Under the pieces are notes generated by a model. The model saw nothing but the letters and a program-made list of their open reading frames with translations. It did not search any database and was not told where the DNA came from. 64,000 nt of DNA from Pilasporangium apinafurcum (taxonomy: Eukaryota > Oomycota > Peronosporomycetes > Pythiales > Pythiaceae). Location of the stretch: assembly GCA_001600495.1 (NCBI GenBank), contig BCKE01000082.1, positions 58,461 to 122,460 of the forward strand, in the 5' to 3' direction. Position numbers and translations under genes: made by a program. Of the stretch, positions 11,336 to 21,609 are shown in pieces (position 1 is the first letter of the stretch; each line of letters starts with the position of its first letter).

Positions 11336-12664
11336 TCACTCACTCGACATGCAGTAGTCGTCCAAGACATGGTCTAGCGTCGATTGCGCCTGGTTTTGAT
11401 TGTCTTCATTGTTGCTGCTGGTAATGTTGTGATTCGGACTCTGCTCTTCACGTGCCGATCGCGATGGCGGATGAAGCGGAAGCGGCGATGGCATAGAAGA
11501 AATCGCGTAAGGGGTGGGCGGAAAGAAGCCTATTGGAAATGAATACCCACGTAAAGTCTGCGAGAGAGGCGTCGGTGGTAAGAGTTGCCCATGATCACTT
11601 GGCGACGGTAAGTAGACTACCGGTGCTGGTCTTACTTGCTGATCCGTTGAAGGCTGATGATTCTGGCTGTTGCTGCTAGTGTGGAGACGCTGGTTCTGTT
11701 GGTCCGAACTAAAGGAGCGTGGTACAGTCATGGCATTCCCCGTTGGCGTCCCAAATGTCATTCCGGCTGAGATATCAAGTCGAGCGAGTGGATGGAGTTT
11801 CAGACGCATCACCAACGTTTCTAGTACCACATGTGGTTCAGTCTGTTGCGCTTGGATGAGTTGCGTCAATACATCGCGTGCTTGGTCTTTGGTGAAGAGC
11901 GGCACGATACGTTGCGGCGGTAGTTTGCTTTTTGAGTTGGCGAATGCCGCGACTGCGGACGCGACACTGGCGAGTACTTCTGGGGGTACGTGCGTTGGTA
12001 CATGGACTTCCTCCAGTGCACTCATCAGAACCTCTTCCTCCGCACGTGTGAGCGTGACAACGCAATCATTTAGGGGACTGGTTTGCTGGTTGACTGTCGG
12101 TGTCTGGTGGGTGTCAGCAGGCGATTTCCGTGGGAACCGACCAAGATGCATCATCACGTGTTGACCAGCCTCGATTCGCGCGATGTCGTAACAGAGCTTC
12201 TCATATCGATCTTTGACGTCTCTCGCAGTTTTACCTGCAATCTTGGCGGCGATTTCGTCCCATGGATAACAGACTGCGACTGTGCTATACTGCGCCAACA
12301 GTTGCTCAAATAGTTCATCTTCCTCAAGCGTCCAGCGCGTGTCGATACTCTGCATGAGTAGAAACTCCTTGCGCTTCTGCGTGTTGACCGTCTCGAGAGC
12401 TTGGAAGTATCGGCTTGCATGCATTTGTACTTCCTGCACGGTTCGAGTGCGCACAATTGCTGTGATCGCTTCCCACGCAGCCTCAGCTGTCGCTGCTTGT
12501 CCTGCGCCGTACTTTTCCAGGCCGGCGAGGAAGCGATGGTGTTCATCTGTGGTCCATTGCAGTTGTGGATGAGTAATGCGGTTATTGTTGCCCCTGCTCG
12601 AGATATTATACGTATTGTTATGGAATACTGAAGTGCGTGTAGCCTTGTCTGGTGTTTTGCCCAT
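11336..12664 (-). CDS. Myb/SANT-domain protein
   Basis: ORF of 442 aa with an ATG at 12664. Two Myb/SANT-like helix-turn-helix units lie near the N-terminus. The first has QWTTDEHHRFLAGLEKYG followed by a T-V-Q-E-V-Q-x-H-A-S-R-Y-F helix, reminiscent of the SHAQKYF class. The second has TRWTLEEDELFEQLLAQY, with W-D-E-I-A-A-K-I and a D-V-K-D-R-Y-E-K-L helix. The C-terminal half is Pro/Ser/Gln-rich, as in transcription factors. A DNA-binding regulator is likely; a SANT chromatin role is the alternative. It converges on the armadillo gene with 125 bp between the stop codons. Confidence 0.85.
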   Translation of the reverse strand: MGKTPDKATRTSVFHNNTYNISSRGNNNRITHPQLQWTTDEHHRFLAGLEKYGAGQAATAEAAWEAITAIVRTRTVQEVQMHASRYFQALETVNTQKRKEFLLMQSIDTRWTLEEDELFEQLLAQYSTVAVCYPWDEIAAKIAGKTARDVKDRYEKLCYDIARIEAGQHVMMHLGRFPRKSPADTHQTPTVNQQTSPLNDCVVTLTRAEEEVLMSALEEVHVPTHVPPEVLASVASAVAAFANSKSKLPPQRIVPLFTKDQARDVLTQLIQAQQTEPHVVLETLVMRLKLHPLARLDISAGMTFGTPTGNAMTVPRSFSSDQQNQRLHTSSNSQNHQPSTDQQVRPAPVVYLPSPSDHGQLLPPTPLSQTLRGYSFPIGFFPPTPYAISSMPSPLPLHPPSRSAREEQSPNHNITSSNNEDNQNQAQSTLDHVLDDYCMSSE

Positions 12665-13080
12665 CGTGCGCAACCTCTGTCGCCTTCAAAAGGCAAGAGC
12701 GAAAGAGTGGAGCGATGTGATGTGATGATGACACCGATGGTTTCTGTCGGGTACTGCAAGTATGGGCGGGTCAACAACAAAAGAAAGCACCGCTGACACC
12801 AGTGAAACAACCAGAAAGTAACGGATGCACTGCAGGTAGAAACTGCTTTTTGTAGGTCGAAACGACTCGCTCCAGCTTCAAGTGAGTGCTGTTGCACATG
12901 AAGAGACACACCCATGGGAGTGACTATGATTTAAATTGCAATGTATGCACGTCACAGAAATCAAAAGCGCACGCATTGTAAATTACATGTAAACGAGCAA
13001 GCGTGAACTTTATTACGAAAAAGAACTCACACGTCGCAGATTCATTTTGGATGTTTGCGAGGTGAGATTTTCTGATACTC
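12665..13080. other. Intergenic gap, no gene seen
   Basis: This lies between the start of the Myb/SANT gene and the stop of the TPP2 gene, both on the minus strand. Open frames here are short or antisense shadows. The part near 12665-12900 presumably holds the Myb gene's promoter. Confidence 0.5.
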
Positions 13081-16000
13081 CTAAAAGCGGCGGTAGGACG
13101 CTGGTGTACGACGCCGTTGCCATTGTTGTTCCAATACGCTCCAGTGTTCCCATTCAAGAGACTCGAGCGTCGAGATGAGTTCTTTCTTGAGCTGTTCTTC
13201 GGTCGCGATCTTGTCCTTTTCAGCTTTTTCGAGTTCGAGCACCTTCCGCAACCGCTGCAACGCCAACCCGAATGCACCATGATGGCGATCGTGCAGAAAA
13301 GTCACGTGCAGGTGCGATGAAGAAGCGTCCACGTCCACCCACTTTTGTAGCGCCGTGTAGGCGGCCAGGAAATCGTCCCATTTTTCGGAGTCACCCAGCG
13401 CACGTGCACGACGTGAAAGTGCATCGATAAGAATTTCTTTCTCTTTTTCCTTCTCCTTCTTTAGCTTCTTTTCTTCGGCTGGTCGATCGCCAGGAACCGA
13501 GCGCGTCCCAAAGTAAAGTGCCAAGTCGTTTTGATTAATTGCTGCTAGAACTGCATCTGCTGCGGCGATGACATCTGGAAGCACCGTCAGTCGCTCTGAT
13601 TCGTGGTCAACGTGATGCAGTTTCGCCTGAAGCACGGGAAGGTGGGAGGGGAACTGCTTGTAAAGCCGTTCCCAGGCTGGTAGGAATTCTTTCTTGCCCA
13701 CCAACTTGGTGACGCGGCCAAGCAACAAGTCACGTACAGCCTCGTTGGCGATTTCTTCTTCATCGCGCTCATCTTTTGGTTCTTCTGGCTCAGGTTCTTT
13801 GCTAGGTGTAGGAGCTGGAGGGATAATATACGTAATATCGAACCCACCTGGTCGTCGGCCGCTCCTATAGTATGAGCATACAATCATTAAAATGACATCA
13901 TCAGTACATCCAACAATAAATCAGACCGTTTTTCCCAATCATAATAGAGATACGTACCCTTTGATGTTTCCATTCTTCTTCCCAAAGAAAAGAGTACCCT
14001 TGAGGAAATCACCCGCAGCAGCCCCACCTGGAAGCTTGTCAAACCCTGGCTCACCAATGAATAGTGGAATGAAGGTGTGCAGAGGCAAATTCTTTTGATC
14101 CAATGGTTTTCCTCCGATAGCAGCGTCATCTTGGTGTCCATAGACAGAAGCCGAGAGCTCCTTGATGTCGTGTTCAAGGAAGCACACCATTTGCTTGAGC
14201 TTTTCCAATTTACTCAGGTCCTCGTGGCGAACTTGAGTTCGAATGACATATGATCCTTTTTTCAGTGACGTCTCGTTTCCATATGCATCAGAGCATCCCA
14301 AGTACTGCTTCTTGTCGTCAAAGATCATCGACAGTTGAGCCTCAAACGGTGACTCATACAAGCGCTCATTAAGGAGTGGGAAACGTGGCACAACCTTTCC
14401 AGATTCTTTCTGCGTAAATGGATACGTCAACACGAGTTGATAGACCTGTCGTTGATCTGGGAATTGGTCGCGGCTGGAGCTCAAAGGTGAGATCTCGGCC
14501 GTTTGCGGGCGAATTCGTTGCGACCACTTGTTAAAGCTCACTTGTGGGCCTAACGTTTCGTTCTCCACGGTACTCGAGACCAACACTTTATGCGATTCCT
14601 CACCTCCAACGACTTGAATGGACGATTGGTTAGGGACAATCCCGTGAAAACGAATCTCGATTTGGACTTCAGAGTCTCCAAGTGCGCTCCAGAATTGCGC
14701 CAAGCAGAATTCCGTCGTGAGACCACCAAGGAGATCCAAACTAAAGATTGTTTCTTCACCAGGTCGCAACAAAAATGCTTTTGTGAAGGATGAATCGCGC
14801 TGGCGTACAAACGGTTGGAACTGTAGAACATGGAACATATACAACTTCCCCGACGCATTGGAATCAAGTTCACGGCCGCTTCCAGTGGACGCTCGTGAGA
14901 AAATTACGTCTGCCCAGGTTGCGCCAACTGGAGGGGTAATAAATCGCCGCGAGATATCCCCAGGTTGCAAGCGATTCATGTACGTAACCACGGATGAAGA
15001 AGTCGACACCGATTCTGGCTTGATGACCGTCACGGGGATGGTGAAAACTGGGCCACGATCTTCGTTATTGGCGTCATAGGCTGTGATTTCTCCGAAGTGT
15101 TCTCCAGCTGCCAGGTGTTTGGTCTGTACAAGCACCTTAAACGATCGTCCTTCGTGCATCATCGCCAAATTTCGACCCACATCGATCCAACGAGCTGAAG
15201 GAACCAGTTTCAAGTGCAATTCAAAGTGCACTTTGTCCTCCTGAGCTGCTTTTTTATAAAAGACCGGCGTGACACTGACATTCACTTCAGTGGAATCGTG
15301 AACGAAATCGACAGCATCGCGGAGAAAGACACCACGTGACTTGGCATTTAGACCCGACGACGTCTTGATCTCATAGTGAAGTGGGAATTTGCTGGTTCCA
15401 TCAAAGGAATTTCCGGATTGTAACAGGAATTCGTACGCCGGGAGTACTTGGATGAGTCCTTTTCCCTGTGCGAACACCTCCACGTTGGGGAGTTTCACGG
15501 CTGTTTTCTGCAAGGCTCGTCGAATCGAATACGGTGTGTACTGCACTTTTTCTCCTTTCAGTGCACTGATTAACAATGCTACATTGCCTGCACAATTTGG
15601 TGATGACATGGATGTTCCATTCATCAGTTGCTTCTTATTCAGTGTCCAGTTAGGAACAGGCGCGATGGCTGCACCTGGAGCGCAAATGTCCACACCAAGA
15701 TCGCCATCAAAGGTCGGTCCACGTGATGACCAGGTGTACGTGATGCCCGAAAGATTGTTTTCACGCATGATATACTCGGCGTCCATCATCTTCGGCGATA
15801 CGTACGCTCCTACTGACAACATGCATGAGCTAGTCCCGCCTGGAGCCCCGACTGTGCCCAATGCCGGCCCGTTGTTTCCCGCACTGACAACAAATGTGAT
15901 GTTGTGCTGGTCTACGAGTTCGTTTGCGAGCTCAACGATGCGACCGTAATTATGCTCTGAGGCGTACTCGCCATAGCTCATGTTCACAATGTCCACCTTG

Positions 16001-16947
16001 GCTTGGATCACAGCCAAAATCGCGCGGCTAAGCGCTGAGCAGGTCTCCATGCTCCCGAGTCGACCATCTCCAATGCGAACCGACACGATCTGAGCACCAG
16101 GTGCAACACCATTGCAGTCGGGTTGGTCAGGATGGTAGGCAGCCACAATTCCTGCGACGTGTGTTCCATGCGCACCAACGTCGTTGACGATGCTCAGTGT
16201 GTTGCCGTCGTCATAGATGTTGAGCACATAATTGAGCTGCGAGTCGTCGCAAAACTTGGCGTATTGGTGCTCCACACTGTAGTTGGTTAGTGCAGCCGTT
16301 CCCGTGAAATCGCCCGTTTCTTTCGTGTCTACAGCAGCGCGCCAGTGCGTCCCATCGTAAAACACAATGCAGTCATAGATCGGACCAGGATCTTCATAGT
16401 TCTTGCTCAGCTCCTCCAACTGAGAGAGCCTTGCTTGGAGGTCCTTCTTCACGCGCAATTTCCCGACGTCGTTGGTTGTGGCTGCGTTCTCCTCCGTCCA
16501 TTTTGCCAATTTCTCCTGCACTTCGTTCACGGCGTGACGCTGTTCGATGTCAAACTTCTCCTTTCGCGTCTTCTTCATGCGCGTCACGAGGCCCGTAGGG
16601 AAGAGATGATACCCTGCGATCGTCCCGACGTGATATTTACCGTCCACACTCGCTTTCCACTCGGGGTTAAGTGTCAACACCTTTCCGCTCGCAAGTGTGA
16701 CCTTCCCATCCTTCGCCTCCACGACCACTGATGTATCAACATCCCCTGACCCCGTGGCGTCGATGATGTCAATGATCTTGGGGCGGCCATCGGGTGTGAC
16801 TTGTAATCCGATGGCACCAGGGTCGACGCCCGTGTCAAAAATTGCAACAACGGCGTTCCGGCCGTCGTACTGAGGATAGAGTTGCAGGAATTTGTCCGCG
16901 AGCGTTTCCTCCTTCGGGAGCAACGCGGATGTGGGGAATGTCTTCAT
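13081..16947 (-). CDS. TPP2: Tripeptidyl-peptidase II
   Basis: Two exons, 16947-13958 and 13864-13081, join in frame across a 93-bp GT-AG intron to encode 1,257 aa, the usual TPP II length. The N-terminus matches the family (LLPKEETLADKFL, then YPQYDGR), which supports ATG 16947 over any upstream non-ATG codon. It is a subtilisin-type serine peptidase. The catalytic triad is visible as Asp38 (FDTGVDPGA), His260 (GAHGTHVAG) and Ser446 (NGTSMSSPN), with the oxyanion Asn in VSAGNNGPA. The long insert between Asp and His is characteristic of TPP II. The enzyme is a very large cytosolic exopeptidase that removes N-terminal tripeptides from oligopeptides downstream of the proteasome. Confidence 0.96.
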
Positions 16948-17712
16948 CTTCGTGCAGTGGTTAGGAAGTTGGTATGTGGAGATCTTCTCTTCTTTTTCTG
17001 ATTCTCCCCTTGTCAAGAGCGAGCGATTCTGCGAATGATAATCTCATGACTTGGTGATTGGATCATTTTCTCCGCTTAAGTACGTTTCTCAGGAATTCCT
17101 CGATGTTTGAAAAAAGTTCCAGGAGCTTGAAGTTTGAATGGCGTGACTTGAGTCGAGTATGCTGATGGAGAATCAGATTTTGTAAACGAAAAGCTGAGAA
17201 CAGCTGGGGGATTGCATTTCTCTCGTGTGCCTTTGAATGAACAGCATTCAGATGAACATCCAACAACGCAAAGGCGATCGTCCTACTGTGTCGTACAGGC
17301 TACATCACTATTGCGAACAAAGCGCGGGCAAAAACGAACCAGAGGAGGCCCATTTATGGGGAGGATTTTGAACCCTCAAAGGATGAGTGTACCCAGAAGC
17401 GGATGGACAGGCAGTGGAAAGAAGAAAGTGTTCTCTTGATTACGATCAAAGGTCTCTTTCTGGATCAGCGATAGAGAATCGACATCGAAGTGGATGAATC
17501 ACCCTTGTTCTCACCGCTGCCAAAGCCATTTCTGTCTATTTTACGGTACTTATTCATCAATCTTGTAAATGAAATGGGTACACTCGTGTCCTGATCAGTC
17601 CAGACTCCAAGTACAAAAATAGCTACTCTTGGCAATTGCCTGATGCTTTTTATCTTTCGTTCCTCAATTGCTTCGGACTCCTCGTCTGCTTTGGTGCCGA
17701 CATCGCGCTGTC
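16948..17712. promoter_or_regulatory. Divergent spacer between TPP2 and the next gene
   Basis: These 765 bp separate two divergent genes. Short overlapping open frames occur but none has a family match or codon continuity. No repeat or RNA gene was recognised. Confidence 0.4.
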
Positions 17713-19306
17713 ATGGCCAGTTCCAATGTATATGCGTCTTCCTTGCGAAGCGATCACGTCAGCCGCGAGAAAACCGTAGAGGAAGGCGTGCCGTTCTTCG
17801 TCCCTCATCTCGCCAAGGTCAAGACGAATGTCATGTGCCAAATGAAGAACCAGCACTTACTCTTTTGCTATGAGAAAGCGGCGATGACTGCCAGTGGACC
17901 TACGTCTCCTACAGTATGCTATCGAAAACAGGGCAATCAGGACTTTTACTCGACAGACAACTTGCACAAGCGCCAGCAACTTCTGGAAGACAAGCAAGTG
18001 CTTGTGGCGATCAACCGGTTCTGGGAAACGTTTCCAATTGTTCGCCATGGCCACCAATTCATAGAGAAACGCGACTACGTGGACGTCTTTATGAAATTCT
18101 TCAAGGCATTGGTGGTCCCTAGTGAGGTAAAACCATTTGGTCACATAACTATTTTTTTTATCACAAACTAAAGTCATGCTGCTTGGATGTGCTAGTTTTC
18201 CATGGGAGAAGCGCGAAAAATTGTGGAAAAAGACTGGGAACGAGACGTGGGTACTTCAGATACAATGTCCAAGGTGCTCTTCTTCCGCGCTCTCTTTGAA
18301 GTGGTACGTTTGTGTCTGTGTTCGGTCATGGTTTGCTATGGACTAACACTTACACCGTTCTATATGACGTTCCATCCAGGCTGACATTTGGACCATTGGA
18401 ATTGGCGCGGATATTTACGTCTCGTTTCTTAATAAACTCTTCGACCGTGTAACCATGACTGTTTTCGATCAAGAGAAATCCGTCTGGATTACCGTTTTCG
18501 CTGAATTGGACAAAGTTCGATCGTTTATGGAATCCAAGGATGCATATCCTTCCACTCCGGCATTGATTGCTCCTAGTACTGTTGCAACAAGTCACGATTT
18601 CTATGCAAAAGCCAGCTCAGTGGCCATTCAAAAGCCACGACCTCCACTGCCAAAGAAGAAAGCAATGGCAGTGGATGGGGCGTCTTCTTTAACCAAAACA
18701 TCCAGTTCAGCTGTGGATTTTGGCGATGGATCAGGCGGTGGAGAAATTCTTTCCCGTCTTCCTGAGGTCATGCCTTACCACCCACAATACAACGACAACG
18801 GCGCTCCTCTCCCTAAATCTTCTGCATCATCAAAGAGCCCATTCTATCAAAGCCAGCTGTCTCAGCGTGAGTCGACGGCAAGCAATGGCCCCGCTAGCAC
18901 CAGAAGTGACAGTGCCTTTGGAAACAGTTCTGTTGGTTCGGCTTCAGTGGATGGTAGTGATTTTGATACTAACGACGAACATCATGGTTCGAGCAGTACT
19001 GCTACAGTGTCAACAGCAAAATCTGTAGGACGTCGATACAAACGCAGTTCTGTCCTGAAGGGCACTCCGACCAATACAGTCAGGCACTCGGCTGTCGACG
19101 AATTGATGTCAGCTGATTCTCCAAGTGAGGCTACTGCATCTCGACCTGGAGTTCCAGAGCTACCCTCTCCATCCATCCGCCTCGCGATGCCGAGTATCTA
19201 TCTCAGTCCTGATCTCTCGTATTCCCAAGCTACTGAGCGTGCTGCAAGACGACGCATCCGTGAAAGCGCCAAACTAGCCCAACGACTGCGCCGAATCACC
19301 TACTAG
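17713..19306 (+). CDS. Three-exon protein of unknown function (482 aa)
   Basis: Exons 17713-18126, 18196-18303 and 18380-19306 join in frame (phase 0 at both junctions) through introns of 69 and 76 bp. The first ATG in frame is 17713 (MASSNVYASSLRSDHVS). Residues 1 to about 220 look globular (VPFFVPHLAKVKTNVMCQMK, then VAINRFWETFPIVRHG, DYVDVFMKFFKAL, and an exon-2 helix rich in aromatic residues). The C-terminal 260 residues are Ser/Pro/Thr-rich and probably disordered, ending in an Arg-rich helix. I recognise no family. It converges on the ASCC2 gene, with about 90 bp between stops. Confidence 0.75.
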
Positions 19307-19398
19307 AGTCACATCCAACCCACATGTACACTAATACGTCTCACAATCTGCTGGAAATACATTCTTTATTGTAATAGATGGCTCAATAACCGACCTAC

Positions 19399-21417
19399 TT
19401 ACTGCTTCTTCAGAGCACGCTCCTTCCGGTTGTGATTGGCTTTTTTGGCCTTGTTTTTTGCATTTCGAGCTCGTTCGCGCTGAATCTGCTGAGCTGTTGG
19501 AGGTGCTGCGTTGTTTGAACCCTCTTTATGCTCGTTCTTCTTGTTTCGGAATGGTTGTTGTTTGGAGCCACGAGGTGCTACTGCTTTCTGTTCAGTTTCT
19601 CCTTTCGTCGCATCTTTTCCTTCTTCATCACGTGCATCACCCTCTTCTTCGTTTTCGCCTTCTTCTATTGCACGATGATTTGGATTTTTCATGCTTTCCC
19701 AAAAAGCCTCTTCCTCTTCCTTGGCGCGCAGCCGACGATTTTGCTCACGGATAGTATCTTGGTCATCTGTTTGGCCGCCGTCATGGACTCCAAATGGCTC
19801 GTAATCTTCAAATTCATCGTTGTAGTCATCATCGTACTCATCCAAAGTCATACCAGGCGCTCCTCCGCCACGACCAAAGACAAAATCATCTTCAGTCTCG
19901 TACTTTAACGCAATTTCCTTCAGCCTCTCTGCCAGTTTCTCATCCTTTTTTGTGATCTGCGGATCATATGTCTTCTCTTGGGCCTTCTTACCCACCCAAA
20001 CACGACTTGGATCCAGTTTATCTTGCTTCGGTAACGATACTGCCGCGTTTGCTGTATCCGTTGTCGATCCAGTCAGTTTCGCTTGCTCCACTTGAAAGTC
20101 AGGATCACTTCGTTTTAAGTCCTGACGAACATCTATCAGTGCAGGTGGAGGGTTATTTTCTAGTAGAAAATTAAGCACCGTTTCAAGCTGCTGTTGGGAA
20201 CTCAGAAGACACAGCTCGATATATCCATCACCCAAATGTGGAAGAAATTCCTGAACTTGTTGCACCAATGACGCCATGGCTTGCGCTTCTGTACCGTTTT
20301 GAGAAGTAGAGTTGATCACAGGTTCATTAGCAGCTGATTTCGTTTCAGATTTGCTTTGCTCTTGCTTTTTTTGTTCGGAGAGTGGCTTCGCTGTTATTTT
20401 CTTGTTTGAGTGCGAGTCTAATGGGATAATTCTACGACGCGGGAGGCCATCAACAATCATCTCAAGATACGACAGATGTTCTGAATCCATTTCGCTGGTT
20501 TCAAAAAATGCAGTACACTTTTCGTGATATCCACACAGTCGCCACAGATCACTCAGATACGAGCCCGTATCTCCGTTTTCTTCACTGTTTCCATGGCTAA
20601 CTGCATGGATAACGGCCAGCAACAACTCACCTTGCAATGGGTTCTGCTGTTTTTCGATTAACAAGTCGAAAAAGCGACCAAGGATCAGTAATAACGCTCG
20701 ACGGGTTTCTGCAATAACCACCAGTTTTTCCTGAGCTTTCTCATCAAACGTCACGAGCTGATGCTGCAAACACGGCAGGTCCAACTCGTAACATGTAACT
20801 AGGGCGTGAATAATCGAATCTGTGTCGGTCACAGCTTCTTCCAGATCCACTCGATTCATCAGCAACCGCTTTGTCATGGATGGCGACACGAAAAGGCCAC
20901 CCAGCGCCAAACTGGTTTCATAGATGGTATGCAGCAAATCCAACACCTGAGCACGTTTTGCTTGTTGCACTGCTACATGTAAATGTTGGAACTGCTTCAC
21001 GAAAACCACACGGAGCTCATCGACAAGAGATGGAAATGTTGACGCCTTGAGCATGAGTGTGTCTAACAATTCGTGCACTTTATCGGCATTACTTGTCGCG
21101 AAGATTTGACAAAACGGCACTAGATTCGTCATATGCAGCACAGTCTTTAGAAGTTCTCCGCTTGGATCAACTTCTTCGATATCTGCCGCTTTCTTTAACG
21201 AACTCAGCACGCGCATATACAGCACAAACACCAGACGAGTTTCTGAATGAAACGCCGGTGGTGCATCCTGGCTACGTTTTGACTGCAGCGCTGTGGCCTG
21301 TGTAAAAAATCTTTGCATGTCCTCCATCAGTTGGCCATCTTCCACAAGATGTTGTCGCAACGCCGCGTCTGGAGCCCTCAAGTAGTCATTCAGCTTTTCC
21401 ACGAGCTTCAGTGCCAT
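19399..21417 (-). CDS. ASCC2: ASCC2-like activating signal cointegrator complex subunit (CUE domain)
   Basis: ORF of 672 aa from ATG 21417. The N-terminal 350 residues are helical. A CUE-type ubiquitin-binding domain follows (VQQVQEFLPHLGDGYIELC, then ETVLNFLLENNPPP). The C-terminus holds the acidic D-E-Y-D-D-D-Y-N-D-E-F block and a Lys/Arg-rich tail, in the order seen in ASCC2. In other eukaryotes ASCC2 binds K63-linked ubiquitin and works with the ASCC3 helicase in alkylation repair and in clearing collided ribosomes. That role is inferred from the family. The gene diverges from Argonaute with 192 bp between start codons. Confidence 0.88.
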   Translation of the reverse strand: MALKLVEKLNDYLRAPDAALRQHLVEDGQLMEDMQRFFTQATALQSKRSQDAPPAFHSETRLVFVLYMRVLSSLKKAADIEEVDPSGELLKTVLHMTNLVPFCQIFATSNADKVHELLDTLMLKASTFPSLVDELRVVFVKQFQHLHVAVQQAKRAQVLDLLHTIYETSLALGGLFVSPSMTKRLLMNRVDLEEAVTDTDSIIHALVTCYELDLPCLQHQLVTFDEKAQEKLVVIAETRRALLLILGRFFDLLIEKQQNPLQGELLLAVIHAVSHGNSEENGDTGSYLSDLWRLCGYHEKCTAFFETSEMDSEHLSYLEMIVDGLPRRRIIPLDSHSNKKITAKPLSEQKKQEQSKSETKSAANEPVINSTSQNGTEAQAMASLVQQVQEFLPHLGDGYIELCLLSSQQQLETVLNFLLENNPPPALIDVRQDLKRSDPDFQVEQAKLTGSTTDTANAAVSLPKQDKLDPSRVWVGKKAQEKTYDPQITKKDEKLAERLKEIALKYETEDDFVFGRGGGAPGMTLDEYDDDYNDEFEDYEPFGVHDGGQTDDQDTIREQNRRLRAKEEEEAFWESMKNPNHRAIEEGENEEEGDARDEEGKDATKGETEQKAVAPRGSKQQPFRNKKNEHKEGSNNAAPPTAQQIQRERARNAKNKAKKANHNRKERALKKQ

Positions 21418-21609
21418 ATTTCTTGGGTTGAAAATGTCCAAATGAAGCAAGTCACTAATTCACTAAGTACGTTTTTTTTTCGTCTCGTAAAGTTCGCTTT
21501 CGTTTGTCCAACTGGGATGTTTTTTTACGGATTTGTGAGGTTTTTTACGTTTCTGACAAAGATTTTCAACTTGACCATAAAGAGTTTTCCTTGCTGCAAG
21601 GAAGCAAAG
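21418..21609. promoter_or_regulatory. Short bidirectional promoter region, ASCC2/Argonaute
   Basis: Only 192 bp lie between the two ATG codons. The segment is T-rich on the Argonaute-sense strand (runs such as gttttttttt and ggttttttacg). Both genes must be driven from here or from within each other's 5' end. No defined element was identified. Confidence 0.55.

Noticed and set aside
12154-12915. 253-aa frame overlapping the Myb/SANT gene on the same strand
   Set aside because: It overlaps the Myb-domain coding region in another frame, has no domain and has biased composition typical of a shadow frame.
15389-15949. 186-aa ORF antisense to TPP2
   Set aside because: It lies opposite a highly conserved catalytic region and has no family signal; it is a shadow of the real gene.
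16948-17016. In-frame extension of TPP2 starting at a TTG codon
   Set aside because: The ATG at 16947 matches where TPP II proteins normally begin (about ten residues before L-L-P-K-E-E-T); the upstream 23 codons have no similarity.
21313-21609. 99-codon open extension upstream of the Argonaute ATG
   Set aside because: It begins at a non-ATG codon or an ATG inside the antisense ASCC2 5' region, has no Argonaute-like content, and the RGG tail starting at ATG 21610 is a typical N-terminus.
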